DNA of 64,000 nt from Halosimplex litoreum (GCF_016065055.1 NZ_CP065856.1:2479836-2543835), one strand, 5' to 3'; positions 42,534 through 50,762 are shown, counted from the first letter of the stretch. A program made the numbers and translations. The notes: generated from the sequence alone by a model not told the origin.

Positions 42534-43492
42534 GTATTCAGCTCCAGGAGGCGCTTGATGTTCTCGTGTGGACTCCGGCGGCGTTGGACGGCGCTCTCGA
42601 TGTCGTTGAGCGTCGCCGAGAGACTACCCGGCTTCAGCATCTCTTCGATGTCGTCGGGGTCGGGGTCGTCACCGAAGACATCACCGCAGACCTCGGTAAG
42701 CATCCGCTCTTGCCACTCGTACTTAATTTCGCCACTGTTGACCGCCAGCTCGGCAGCCTTGACGACGAACTCGACGAGCATCGGGATCCCGATCGTGTCG
42801 AGCACGACCGACCGCACCCTGCCTCGGAACGTCTGCGTAGCGTCTTCGTCTATCAGCGGGGGCAGGTACGCGTGATCTTTGTTCACGTAGAGTTTCGGGC
42901 TCTCCGAGTTGGTGATGTCGACGTACCACGTGTTCGCTTCTTTCGCCGGGAAGTCGGGCTCGGAGAACGACTTCGTTCGGATGTCCAGGTCGGTTGACTG
43001 TCCTGTCGACGGCTCGTCAATGTCCACGACCCACGCGGGGCCGGACGCCAGCTTGTTCCCGATGCGGTGTGCGTAGTCGTCTCCATCGTCCCGTTTTTTA
43101 GTCCGTACGAGATACGGCGTGAGCGTCACGCGACCGCGCAGGTCCTCGTGCGTCAACTCGACAGTCCTGGTCACGGATCCAGCCGTGAGCGATGGCTTCG
43201 CGAGCACCGAGACGAACCGATGGTGGTTCATCGGGCAGTAACCCACGACGACGAGCGCCCCGGCGTTCGGTTCCGTCGCCGGGAACACCTCTTCCAGAGT
43301 CTCGTCGTCAACGGCTACTCTCACCGAGAGCTCACCGGTCTCCCAGCCAGACTCTTCCGGCAACGAGATGTGTTGTTCCCCGTCGGGCTCACCTGCCTCA
43401 CCGGTGTCCAAGTCGTACGTTTCGATAGCAAAACCGAGCGTTTCTCCCGCGTGCCGGTAGGGGAACTGGTCGATTTGGAGGGAGTTGCTCAT
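42530..43492 (-). CDS. X protein (unrecognised family), cassette 4
   Basis: 320 aa, shortest copy. FPYRHAGETLGFAIETYDLDTGE, LSVRVAVDDETLEEVFPATEPNAGALVVVGYCPMNHHRFVSVL, GRVTLTPYLVRTKKRDDGDDYAHRIGNKLASGPAWVVDIDEP, SPKLYVNKDHAYLPPLIDEDATQTFRGRVRSVVLDTIGIPMLVEFVVKAAE and KYEWQERMLTEVCGDVFGDD give the same block order as cassettes 1-3. ATGA overlaps on both sides. That the PKLYVNKDH motif survives in this diverged copy marks it as functionally important. Confidence 0.68.
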   Translation of the reverse strand: MSNSLQIDQFPYRHAGETLGFAIETYDLDTGEAGEPDGEQHISLPEESGWETGELSVRVAVDDETLEEVFPATEPNAGALVVVGYCPMNHHRFVSVLAKPSLTAGSVTRTVELTHEDLRGRVTLTPYLVRTKKRDDGDDYAHRIGNKLASGPAWVVDIDEPSTGQSTDLDIRTKSFSEPDFPAKEANTWYVDITNSESPKLYVNKDHAYLPPLIDEDATQTFRGRVRSVVLDTIGIPMLVEFVVKAAELAVNSGEIKYEWQERMLTEVCGDVFGDDPDPDDIEEMLKPGSLSATLNDIESAVQRRRSPHENIKRLLELNT

Positions 43493-45405
43493 GAGTCATC
43501 CTCCTCGTCGTCCTCGTCAAAGTCGTAGCCGATTTTCAGCCGTGTCTGTCCGCCACCTAGAAGGTCACCACCGTCGCCGACTTCGACCGATTCCACGTTG
43601 AACTCGGCGGTCCGCGTGCCTGCCGGGAACTCCAGTTCTGCGACGCCGTCAACGACCTCGTCCCGCGTCGCGAGCGGTGCGTCCACGCCCGCGACGTCAA
43701 CCGAGTCCAGCTTTCGGTTGGCGCCGTCCACTTCTTCGATTTCGACCGTTGCCTTCCACTTCCCGGGACTGGCGTCGGCCGTCACGAGCTTCCCGTCGTA
43801 GTGGTGGAAACGGCCGTCGAAGTGGCTCTCGCTCGAGACCTCCTCAAACGGTGAAGACCCACCACCGCCACCACCGCCACCGGGTCCACCGGACCCGGAC
43901 CGACTGTTCGGGAAGAAGGGAAACTCTTTCCCAGCGTTGCGCAATCGGTCCTCGTCGTCGGTTTTGGCGGTCGCGAGAACGTCGTGGAGTTCGTCCTGTA
44001 CTCGGTTACGGAGCAAGTCCCTGATGAGGTCCAGGCCGTCCCCCTCGTAGCGATTCTCGAGCTTCGAGGTACCGTCCGTCCAGTTGTCGTGTTCTTCGGG
44101 CTCTGCGTCCCGGAAGAACCGCTCTGCAGCCTGATTCTCGTCCGAGAGCTCTTCTCCAAGACCCTGATTGGCACCCCCGACGAGCAGCAGCCCAACGAAG
44201 TCCTGGCCGGCCGTCCGCGCGACGTGGCCGTACTTTCGGTACTTGACGACGTGCCGTGCTCCCCGGAACAATGCGACCTTGTTTCGGAAGGCGTTGGGGT
44301 CATCTTCGTCGGGCCTCCGGACAACCAGCCGAAGCTGGCTTTCCGGGTGCGTCGTCCCGCCTTTCAGTGGCGGCACCTGAAACGGTATCGCGCTCGTGAC
44401 GACGGTCCCTTCCTCATCCAACGAATCGTCGGCCGACGCTACCCGCTCGTAAGCTTTGATGTACGGTGCGATTTTCGGGACTGTCTTCGGCTCCACTGGC
44501 CGTGGTTCCGGGTCCGACGGGCCTTGGACGGACACCTCGATACTGCCGTCAACGAGTGCTGGCCAGTAGTGTTGGGCCGTCGCCTCGTACAGCCGGTTGA
44601 CGACTTCGTCCGGCGACCTCGTGCTCCGGGTTGGCTCACGGAACCCGACAATGGCGATGGAAGTGCCCGGCTCGTCCGGCCGGGAGATGTTCAGGTCTTC
44701 GCCGACGGCTTCGGCGGCTTCGCTCCACGCCGAGACCGGACGGTCGTACCCCGTGCTTTCGACGCCGAGCCACCCGTCCCCACTGTAGGGTTTCCCACGT
44801 AATTCGTGGTCGGGCAGGTCAACACGTCCGACCAGACGTGGCGGCGTCTCCCCGCCTGCAAGGTTCGCCGGGACCGTGTTGAACAGCACCGTCTTGAACC
44901 CGCTGAATCCGTAGAAGATGGAGGATCCGACACCCTCGCTCCCGGCCTGGTCACCTTCCTTGGTCGTGATACCGAAGTCCTTGACCAACGAAGAATAGTT
45001 CGTCTTCTTCGAGTCTTCGGCACCGTCAAGGCCTTCGGCGTGTTTGTCCTCAACGACGAGAACGTTCAACGCACCGTTACGAACCTGCTGGAGGGCCTCC
45101 TCAATGCCGATGGAGTCGTCTGTCTCGGCAACTGCCTCCATGTGCTTTCGCAGTTCCTCCCAGTCGATAGCCGTGAGGAACTTCTCTAGGACATCTCCCT
45201 CGAGCGTCTCGAACCGAAACACGAGTTTCGGCGTCTCACCCACCAGACCAGCGTCGTCCGTGTTTTGGATGGCCTCGCGGGGAATCGTCATCAGCTTCGA
45301 GTTGAGCGCCATGTCTGTGGCAGTCTTCCCGTACATCCGATTCTCCGACTGCTTAGCGGGGAAGTGCGCCTTCAGTCCCCTCGTGTGAGACGTCGCATCT
45401 GTCAT
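43489..45405 (-). CDS. GHKL ATPase, cassette 4, with altered ATP-site motifs
   Basis: 638 aa. The N-box reads IPREAIQNTDDAG (Asn48, but Asp50 where the others have Asn). VVEDKHAEGLDG keeps the acidic motif. The lid is AGSEGVGSSIFYGFSG: the Lys of GxGK in copies 1-3 is Ser here. GFREPTRSTRS...YWPALVDGSIEVSVQG and FRGARHVVKYRKYG follow; a Gly-rich linker (about residues 513-525) precedes the C-terminal beta domain, which ends in an acidic tail. ATP binding may be weaker or differently used. A leaderless promoter (TTTTATG near 45430-45436, minus strand) drives the operon. Confidence 0.82.
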   Translation of the reverse strand: MTDATSHTRGLKAHFPAKQSENRMYGKTATDMALNSKLMTIPREAIQNTDDAGLVGETPKLVFRFETLEGDVLEKFLTAIDWEELRKHMEAVAETDDSIGIEEALQQVRNGALNVLVVEDKHAEGLDGAEDSKKTNYSSLVKDFGITTKEGDQAGSEGVGSSIFYGFSGFKTVLFNTVPANLAGGETPPRLVGRVDLPDHELRGKPYSGDGWLGVESTGYDRPVSAWSEAAEAVGEDLNISRPDEPGTSIAIVGFREPTRSTRSPDEVVNRLYEATAQHYWPALVDGSIEVSVQGPSDPEPRPVEPKTVPKIAPYIKAYERVASADDSLDEEGTVVTSAIPFQVPPLKGGTTHPESQLRLVVRRPDEDDPNAFRNKVALFRGARHVVKYRKYGHVARTAGQDFVGLLLVGGANQGLGEELSDENQAAERFFRDAEPEEHDNWTDGTSKLENRYEGDGLDLIRDLLRNRVQDELHDVLATAKTDDEDRLRNAGKEFPFFPNSRSGSGGPGGGGGGGGSSPFEEVSSESHFDGRFHHYDGKLVTADASPGKWKATVEIEEVDGANRKLDSVDVAGVDAPLATRDEVVDGVAELEFPAGTRTAEFNVESVEVGDGGDLLGGGQTRLKIGYDFDEDDEEDDS

Positions 45406-45512
45406 CTATATCTACACCTAAGACCAACAACATACATAAAACCGTCGCATTTTCACACTAACCCATGTGGTTACGACTCTATCGAAGCAAAACGTACTCA
45501 AACAACCTGAAA

Positions 45513-45538
45513 CGACATAATATGCCCATATTAGTGTC
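45513..45538. promoter_or_regulatory. Imperfect palindrome upstream of cassette 4
   Basis: CGACATAATATG-CC-CATATTAGTGTCG spans 45513-45538, with arms matching except for one inserted base. It lies about 110 bases upstream of the cassette 4 start and about 310 before the HNH gene, in the 441-base divergent gap. The rest of the gap is AT-rich with no gene I can support. Confidence 0.45.
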
Positions 45539-45846
45539 GTAATTCTCCCTGAGAACCCGATGGGGATGCAGCTACCATGTCATATGCTGGAAATCATGGG
45601 GTAGTGCTTGGGTTGGTTTGGTAATGGGAACATATACGCCGCGATGGCCACAGTCTTACTTGATGACGATTGAGTGAATGGGGTAATCAAGGGTTCGTCG
45701 CGGATCGTCTCGGTGCACTTGGCGTGTGACCTTTGACACTCAACTGCGGAGCGGAAACGGGTAGATCGTCATTCGTGAACACTTTGAATCCATTATGGAT
45801 CAACAGATCCCCAATCTTCATTCACCAATCTCCACATGCACAGAGC

Positions 45847-46953
45847 ATGCCGCCTGAGGATGGGAAGAACTCACGAACCGACGAACTCCCTCCGGATCCG
45901 ATCTTCGCTGCCTACCCAGTCACAGTCGACGAAGACGACCGATACCCGACAGCAGTCCGCTTTCTCGGGGGCGCCAGCGACCGCTTCGCGAATCTCGTCG
46001 CGATGTGCAAGTATATCTCGACCGAGGCGCCCACGAAAACCGACCTCCGGGCATGGTTCGAGACAGAACTCGACGCCCGCGAATCCACCTTCGACAAGCA
46101 AGTTCCCTTTATCGAAGATCTCGGCCTCATCTCACTCCCGGAAGCGACCGGTGTTGTCTACCTCACCGAGACTGGTGACCGATTCCTCACTGCGCTCGAC
46201 GAGCCGGGCGAGCGGAAATACGAGATCCTCTTCGATGCACTTCGGGCGACGGTCATCGGCTTCGACTATCTTCTCGCACGATTAGCAGCCGACCCCATCC
46301 CACTCGACCAGCTTGACACCATCCTCGCCGAGGCATACGTCGACTACCAACCCGACGATGCTGTCGCGATCAAGCACTACACTTGGCTCCTGGCAATCGG
46401 CTACGTCGAGAAACACGACGGCGCATACGAACTCACCGACCGCGGACGCCGCGCATTCACGAGAATCCAGCCGACCCAACACGCTGACGAGACCGAACCA
46501 CCTACACCCGAAGCCATCGATACATCCACCCTGACCGACGAGGAGCAACGGTTCGTCGAACAGCGTCGCCGGGTGCGTGATACAGCCTTCCGACGACGCG
46601 TCCGTGCAGCCTACGATAACCGCTGTGCGATCTGTGGACGCAACCGAACCACTCCTGATGGCACCCCGGAAGTCGAAGCTGCCCACATCTATCCGAAGGG
46701 CGCTGGCGGTCGAGATATCGTCCCCAATGGGCTTGCCCTGTGCAAGCTCCATCACTGGGCGTTCGACTCGGGGTGGCTCTCGATGTCCGACGAGTACGAG
46801 GTGCTCGTCACAGACGCACCAGACCAGCCCGGCTACGCGGAGTTCAGTGAGCTCGAAGGAACCACGCTTCACCTCCCTGCCAACGAATCTCAATATCCAG
46901 CGGTCAAATTCCTCCAGAAACATCGACGCTTGTATGGATTCACTGCTGAGTGA
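45847..46953 (+). CDS. HNH endonuclease with N-terminal winged-helix region
   Basis: 368 aa. Residues about 30-230 look like two winged-helix units (DRFANLVAMCKYISTEAPTKTDLRAWFETELDARESTFDKQVPFIEDLGLISL; LDTILAEAYVDYQPDDAVAIKHYTWLLAIGYVEKHDGAYELTDRGRRAF). The C-terminal nuclease is RRRVRAAYDNRCAICGRN...VEAAHIYPKGAGGRDIVPNGLALCKLHHWAFDSGW, an HNH core (AAH, then N, then HH) as in many restriction enzymes. Divergent from cassette 4 and the only nuclease next to the island. The start at 45847 is the first ATG before the conserved part; an earlier frame opening adds 38 unlike residues. Confidence 0.85.
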   Translation: MPPEDGKNSRTDELPPDPIFAAYPVTVDEDDRYPTAVRFLGGASDRFANLVAMCKYISTEAPTKTDLRAWFETELDARESTFDKQVPFIEDLGLISLPEATGVVYLTETGDRFLTALDEPGERKYEILFDALRATVIGFDYLLARLAADPIPLDQLDTILAEAYVDYQPDDAVAIKHYTWLLAIGYVEKHDGAYELTDRGRRAFTRIQPTQHADETEPPTPEAIDTSTLTDEEQRFVEQRRRVRDTAFRRRVRAAYDNRCAICGRNRTTPDGTPEVEAAHIYPKGAGGRDIVPNGLALCKLHHWAFDSGWLSMSDEYEVLVTDAPDQPGYAEFSELEGTTLHLPANESQYPAVKFLQKHRRLYGFTAE

Positions 46954-47135
46954 ATTATCACGGTTCCGCCGGTCAGCGGTGTGACCTCACGCAATTTCCG
47001 CTGTGAAGCTACGAATGCTGTTGCAGTTCCGGTGGGATCCATTCGGCCGGGGTCGGTGTTCGGATAACAGCGATTCCGATGAAGCGGCTGGTGACGGCCC
47101 TGCGGTCGGTAGGAGTCGGCCGTCCGGGGCCGTGA

Positions 47136-47693
47136 TCAGCTCTCGAGCGCGATCGTTCGGTCGGCCCACGTCCGCAATCGCTGGACGACATCGCGTTCCC
47201 GAGCGGAAACCGGGTCGTCCGTCCCGAGTTCGTCACTCTCGAACGCGTTGAGAACGGCCGTCTCGGCAGTGTCACAGTAGTCGAGCAGTCGTTCGACCGC
47301 CCCGTCCGCGTGCTGGTATCCGATCGTGACGTCGTTCACGAAGACGGCGGCGGGAGCAGCGGGCGCGTCCGCGAGCCGGTCGGCCGCAGCCATCGCATTC
47401 TCCCTGGCGAGCTCGCGCAACTCCGCTTCGTGCACGCTTTCGGCCCGAGGCGCGTGCGCGTCGACCGTCCCGACCCAGACGTCCGACGGGATGTCCGTAT
47501 ACCGTTCGAGCCGTCGACCGAGGACGGTCCCGTTGCGGTCGTACTCCGGGCCGAATTCGAGAAGCACGACATCGGCTGTCCCCTCCCGGTCGATCCACGC
47601 CTCCATGGCGCGGGCAGTGAGTTGCGTTTTGCCGGCCTGGGAGGGGCCGACGATCAGCGTCGACCCCTCGAGCGGGAACCCCAGGTCGGTCAC
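47136..47693 (-). CDS. Small P-loop protein coupled to the NRAMP-like gene
   Basis: 185 aa. TDLGFPLEGSTLIVGPSQAGKTQLTARAMEAWI gives a Walker A (GPSQAGKT, near residue 17), then ADVVLLEFGPEYDRNG and AAVFVNDVTIGY as possible Walker B strands. The GTG start at 47693 overlaps the transporter stop (GTGA), a strong sign of coupled synthesis. A small cytoplasmic NTPase with no family name I can give; it may gate, insert or regulate the transporter. The long frame that continues upstream on this strand is only a shadow of the transporter gene. Confidence 0.68.
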   Translation of the reverse strand: MTDLGFPLEGSTLIVGPSQAGKTQLTARAMEAWIDREGTADVVLLEFGPEYDRNGTVLGRRLERYTDIPSDVWVGTVDAHAPRAESVHEAELRELARENAMAAADRLADAPAAPAAVFVNDVTIGYQHADGAVERLLDYCDTAETAVLNAFESDELGTDDPVSARERDVVQRLRTWADRTIALES

Positions 47694-49015
47694 GCAGGCG
47701 CCCCCTCCCGACGAATAAACTTCCCGAACATCCCGACCGTCCCCAGTCCCAGCACGACGGCGAAGATGAGGATCGCCCCCGACAGCGGGCCGATCCCCGC
47801 GGCGACCTGCTCCCTGACGAAGTTCGCCGCCAGCGTTCCGGAGACCAACAGCAGGGCGAGCCCGGCGAGATTCGCGAGCGGCGAGTTCGATTCGGGGACC
47901 GCCGACGAGTTGAGTAGATACAGCACGACCGCGATCGCGAACGGCGTTCCGACGGTCCCGATCGCGAGCACGAGCGCCAGCTGACTCAGGACTGGGCCGC
48001 CGATGAACGCGCCCGGGGCCGAGAGGAGCGCCGCGACGACGAGGAGCCCGCGGTAGCGGTCGTCCTCGACGGACGTTTCCCAGCCGAGTTTGTCCGCGAG
48101 GAGGAACGGCGGGACGATCGTGTTCGCGCCGAGCGTCGAGACCGCTGCGCCCAGGAGGCCGACGAGGAAGAGTGACTTCGCGAACGGACCCGCGAGCGGC
48201 CCCAGCGCCTGTGCCGCTTCCACGGTCGAGAGATCGCCGGAGGTGAGGACGCTCGCCGTGACGAGGTAGATCGCGACGCTGTAGGTCCCGAACGCGACCA
48301 GCATCGACGCGACCACGTCGAACGTCGCGAGATCGGAGTCGGCGACGGTCCACCCGCGTGCTCGCATCGTGTAGGAATGCATCGTTATCAGGGTGATGTG
48401 GACGGCGCCGCCGAGGATTCCCGCTGCGACCAGTGCGCTTCCGGACGGGAGCGACGGAACGAGTCCGCCGACCGCCGCGGTCGGATCGATCGGGACGACG
48501 AACAGCGATGCCACGAACGCGACGACGACGCCACCGACGAGGACTTTGGCGGCGACTTCGAGGAACCGGTAGCCCCGAGTGGCGAGCCCCGCCGCGAGGA
48601 CGCCCGCCCACACGACGCCCCAGAGACGGCTGTCGATGCCGGTCACGGTCGCCGAAACGCCGGCGACGGTCTTCATGATCAGCAGCTGTGCGGCCCCGGC
48701 CGCGACCACCACGTCGAGGACGAGCAGCCAGGCCCAGGTGTCCCCGAGTTGGTCCGTGACGACGCCGACGATACCGCGTTCGGTGAGCAGTCCGAGCCGC
48801 ATCGCGAGATACTGGGCGAACGCCCCGGCGACGGCCGAGAGGACGACGATCCAGAACAGCTCGTACCCGAAGGCGCCACCGGCGGTGATCAGCGATCCCA
48901 TCGTCGCCGGGCCCGCGGCGATCGCGCCGGCGACCCACGACGGCCCCATGTTCGAGACGAACGATTTCACCCGACCTGTCGATGTTGGCTCCTCGCTACC
49001 CGTCGGCGTTTGCAT
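47690..49015 (-). CDS. NRAMP-family-like metal transporter with unusual metal-site motifs
   Basis: 441 aa with 11 or so hydrophobic spans. N-terminal NMGPSWVAGAIAAGPATMGSLITAGGAFGYELFW is the NRAMP first-helix region. Classical members have a DPGN metal motif there; here it is AAGPATMGS. The sixth-helix MPH motif is replaced by TLITMHSYTMR. So it is NRAMP-like in fold but is unlikely to bind manganese or iron in the standard way; magnesium or a non-metal substrate is possible. The ATG at 49015 is chosen over one 6 codons upstream. Upstream lies a perfect palindrome. Confidence 0.8.
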   Translation of the reverse strand: MQTPTGSEEPTSTGRVKSFVSNMGPSWVAGAIAAGPATMGSLITAGGAFGYELFWIVVLSAVAGAFAQYLAMRLGLLTERGIVGVVTDQLGDTWAWLLVLDVVVAAGAAQLLIMKTVAGVSATVTGIDSRLWGVVWAGVLAAGLATRGYRFLEVAAKVLVGGVVVAFVASLFVVPIDPTAAVGGLVPSLPSGSALVAAGILGGAVHITLITMHSYTMRARGWTVADSDLATFDVVASMLVAFGTYSVAIYLVTASVLTSGDLSTVEAAQALGPLAGPFAKSLFLVGLLGAAVSTLGANTIVPPFLLADKLGWETSVEDDRYRGLLVVAALLSAPGAFIGGPVLSQLALVLAIGTVGTPFAIAVVLYLLNSSAVPESNSPLANLAGLALLLVSGTLAANFVREQVAAGIGPLSGAILIFAVVLGLGTVGMFGKFIRREGAPA

Positions 49016-49056
49016 ACCACCGGTTCGGAACACGCGCCGTATGAAGGTTTCTACAC

Positions 49057-49068
49057 GGTGGTACCACC
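49057..49068. promoter_or_regulatory. Perfect palindrome upstream of the transporter
   Basis: GGTGGTACCACC (49057-49068) is self-complementary, 42-53 bases before the start at 49015, overlapping the expected promoter of the minus-strand operon. A metal-sensing or other dimeric repressor could bind. The rest of 49070-49288 shows nothing supported. Confidence 0.5.
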
Positions 49069-49288
49069 CAGTGTTGTCCGTGCCGCGGCTCCCGGCTGGC
49101 GCTGACTGGCCCGTCGCGTCTCGGGCGAGTGGCCGGTCGCGTTCGATCTGTGCCCCGACCGGGTGAACGTCTCAGAGCGACCGGATCGCTTCTCACTGGA
49201 GAGGGACTGGCGCCAGTGGACACAGCTCGTGTCGGCGAAGCCCCGTTCGGAGTGTCGGTCCTCCACCGGCTCCGGATCGACATCGGGA

Positions 49289-50212
49289 TCACCCCTCCAG
49301 AAACCCGATCAAGTCGGCCGCCGTCCGGCTGATCCGCTGGAGCCGGTCACGGATCGCGTCTGCACATTCCGTATCCCAAGCTGCCAGGTACAACGCCGAC
49401 CCGCTCATATCGAGCCCACAGTGGCGACCGACGATATAGGCGACCGCTTCCGCTTCGACCTCGCGTTTGGCCCGCTCGGCCTCGTCGAGTTCCCCGGAGT
49501 GCAACAGTGCGTGAGCGTATTCGTGGACGAGCGTCCCGGCGACTGCAGCTCGCTCCGGTCGATCCCGAACCTCGACGACCGGCTGCTCGTCCTGTCCATC
49601 GGGCCACTTACAGACACCGTCGGCATTTCCATGACTCCACGCCGCGTCAGAGACAACACGTATGGATACCCCGACCGCGTCTGCAATGTCGACCAACCGA
49701 CCGACGAGGTCGCCAGCCGACCCAGTCGCCTCGGTTTCCAGTTCCGGCAAGGGTTGGCCCTCGGTCTGGGTGATATCGAACACCGAAGCGGGTGTGAACC
49801 CGACCAAGCCGTTCGACCACTCCTCGGGTGGCGTCTCGTCGTACTCACAGTCGATCTGCTCGTGGTAGCTTGGGGCGTTCTCACACTCGGGACACCGCGT
49901 CGTGATGATCGGTGCCCAGATCCAGATGGCCGACTCGCCCTCCTTGACGTGTCGGTCGAACTCTTCCTGCCAGGTCCGATACCCGGCAACCTTCGTCGCC
50001 TCGGGACACTGCTGTTTGATGAGCAGCGTATTTCGATACGAGTAGTCGTGGAAGCGTTGCTGGACATCCAGCCACTCCTGGAACTGCTGGCTGGCCCGTG
50101 CCTCGTCGACGGCTGCGACGAGGTCGTCGATCCACTCGTCGATCGCACTGTGCATCTCGGCGTCTCGCGTGTCGGCCTCCTCGAACGAGACCGACGAATC
50201 AGTTGAGTTCAT
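49289..50212 (-). CDS. ArdC-like antirestriction protein with M78-type metallopeptidase
   Basis: 307 aa. Residues 20-110 carry the ArdC-type DNA-binding pattern (DEWIDDLVAAVDEARASQQFQEWLDVQQRFHDYSYRNTLLIKQQCPEATKVAGYRTWQEEFDRHVKEGESAIWIWAPI), then CPECE...YHEQIDCEYDE, perhaps a zinc loop. Near 230 is the metal site HEYAHALLH with EVEAEAVAY, typical of ImmA/IrrE-like peptidases. ArdC proteins protect incoming plasmid DNA from restriction enzymes. Carried in the same region as a conjugation module and a restriction-like island, it makes sense as a counter-defence gene. It has a C-rich leader box. Confidence 0.85.
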   Translation of the reverse strand: MNSTDSSVSFEEADTRDAEMHSAIDEWIDDLVAAVDEARASQQFQEWLDVQQRFHDYSYRNTLLIKQQCPEATKVAGYRTWQEEFDRHVKEGESAIWIWAPIITTRCPECENAPSYHEQIDCEYDETPPEEWSNGLVGFTPASVFDITQTEGQPLPELETEATGSAGDLVGRLVDIADAVGVSIRVVSDAAWSHGNADGVCKWPDGQDEQPVVEVRDRPERAAVAGTLVHEYAHALLHSGELDEAERAKREVEAEAVAYIVGRHCGLDMSGSALYLAAWDTECADAIRDRLQRISRTAADLIGFLEG

Positions 50213-50249
50213 GAGTAGCGACTCAATTCAGAGGCGCCTCCGGAGGATG

Positions 50250-50279
50250 CGCCCCGCCCCTCGGGGGCGCAAACAAAAC
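50250..50279 (-). promoter_or_regulatory. C-rich leader box upstream of ardC-like gene
   Basis: On the minus strand TTTTGTTT (50272-50279) is followed by GCGCCCCCGAGGGGCGGGGC, ending 38 bases before the ATG at 50212. Third copy of the box; the pair GCGCCCC/GGGGCGC could also form a stem. Confidence 0.55.
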
Positions 50280-50309
50280 ACACGCGAGCGCTCGCCTGTT
50301 GTCCGTCAG

Positions 50310-50678
50310 CGCCCGCACCTCGAAGGAGCGCCGCGAGAACGAGTGATGCCGGACCAGATTCTGCCCACGGGGCTATTCGGTTGCGTGCGATTAGTCTTAT
50401 GTAACAATTGGCCATCCCAGAAAGCGGACTGTTACATAAGATTGGGCGGGACCCGGACGCAGGCGCCACGGGAACCACTGTATCCGGTTCGTCGAAGAGA
50501 TTCTGGATCGAACGGAGCGGGCGGAACTCGCCAATAGGGCCGGACCGAGCGAAGCGGAATTCATCGAGTATCTGGAGACAGGATTCGTCGAGCGAAATCT
50601 CGGTGACCTCAAAGTACAAGCGAACAGTCGATCCTGACCAGTGTACTCAGGAGATGCCGCCACCCCACTGGTTCCGCT
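50310..50678 (+). repeat. Dispersed 365-bp repeat, copy 1
   Basis: Closely similar to 57088-57453 over its whole length, from CGAAGGAGCGCCGCGAGA to CACCCCACTGGTTCCG. Within it an open stretch reads ILDRTERAELANRAGPSEAEFIEYLETGFVERNLGDLK and stops near 50637; in copy 2 the same frame is shifted by one base in an A run. So it may be a decayed gene end. It carries the 45-nt hairpin at 50396. The stretch 50680-50760 shows nothing else. Confidence 0.75.
50396..50440. repeat. 45-nt hairpin inside repeat copy 1
   Basis: CTTATGTAAC (50396-50405) and GTTACATAAG (50431-50440) form a perfect 10-bp stem. The same hairpin, also 45 nt long, is at 57176-57220, where the inner GCCTGCC/GGCGGGC extends the stem. 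It could be a small non-autonomous insertion, an RNA element or a recombination site. Confidence 0.65.
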
Positions 50679-50762
50679 GTAAATGATGAGAAGAAGCGCC
50701 ATATCCGGAGATTTTACCGAATTAGTATCAGCCCTTATCGAATCTTGAGGGGGTGGGCACAA

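Noticed and set aside
24452..45405. The four similar cassettes as an assembly artefact
   Set aside because: The copies differ in length and in most residues, lie on both strands and have different promoters, so they are true paralogues.
47694..48938. Long Arg-rich extension of the P-loop gene on the minus strand
   Set aside because: It reads through the transporter gene in another frame and has shadow-like composition. The GTG at 47693 overlapping the transporter stop is the likely start.
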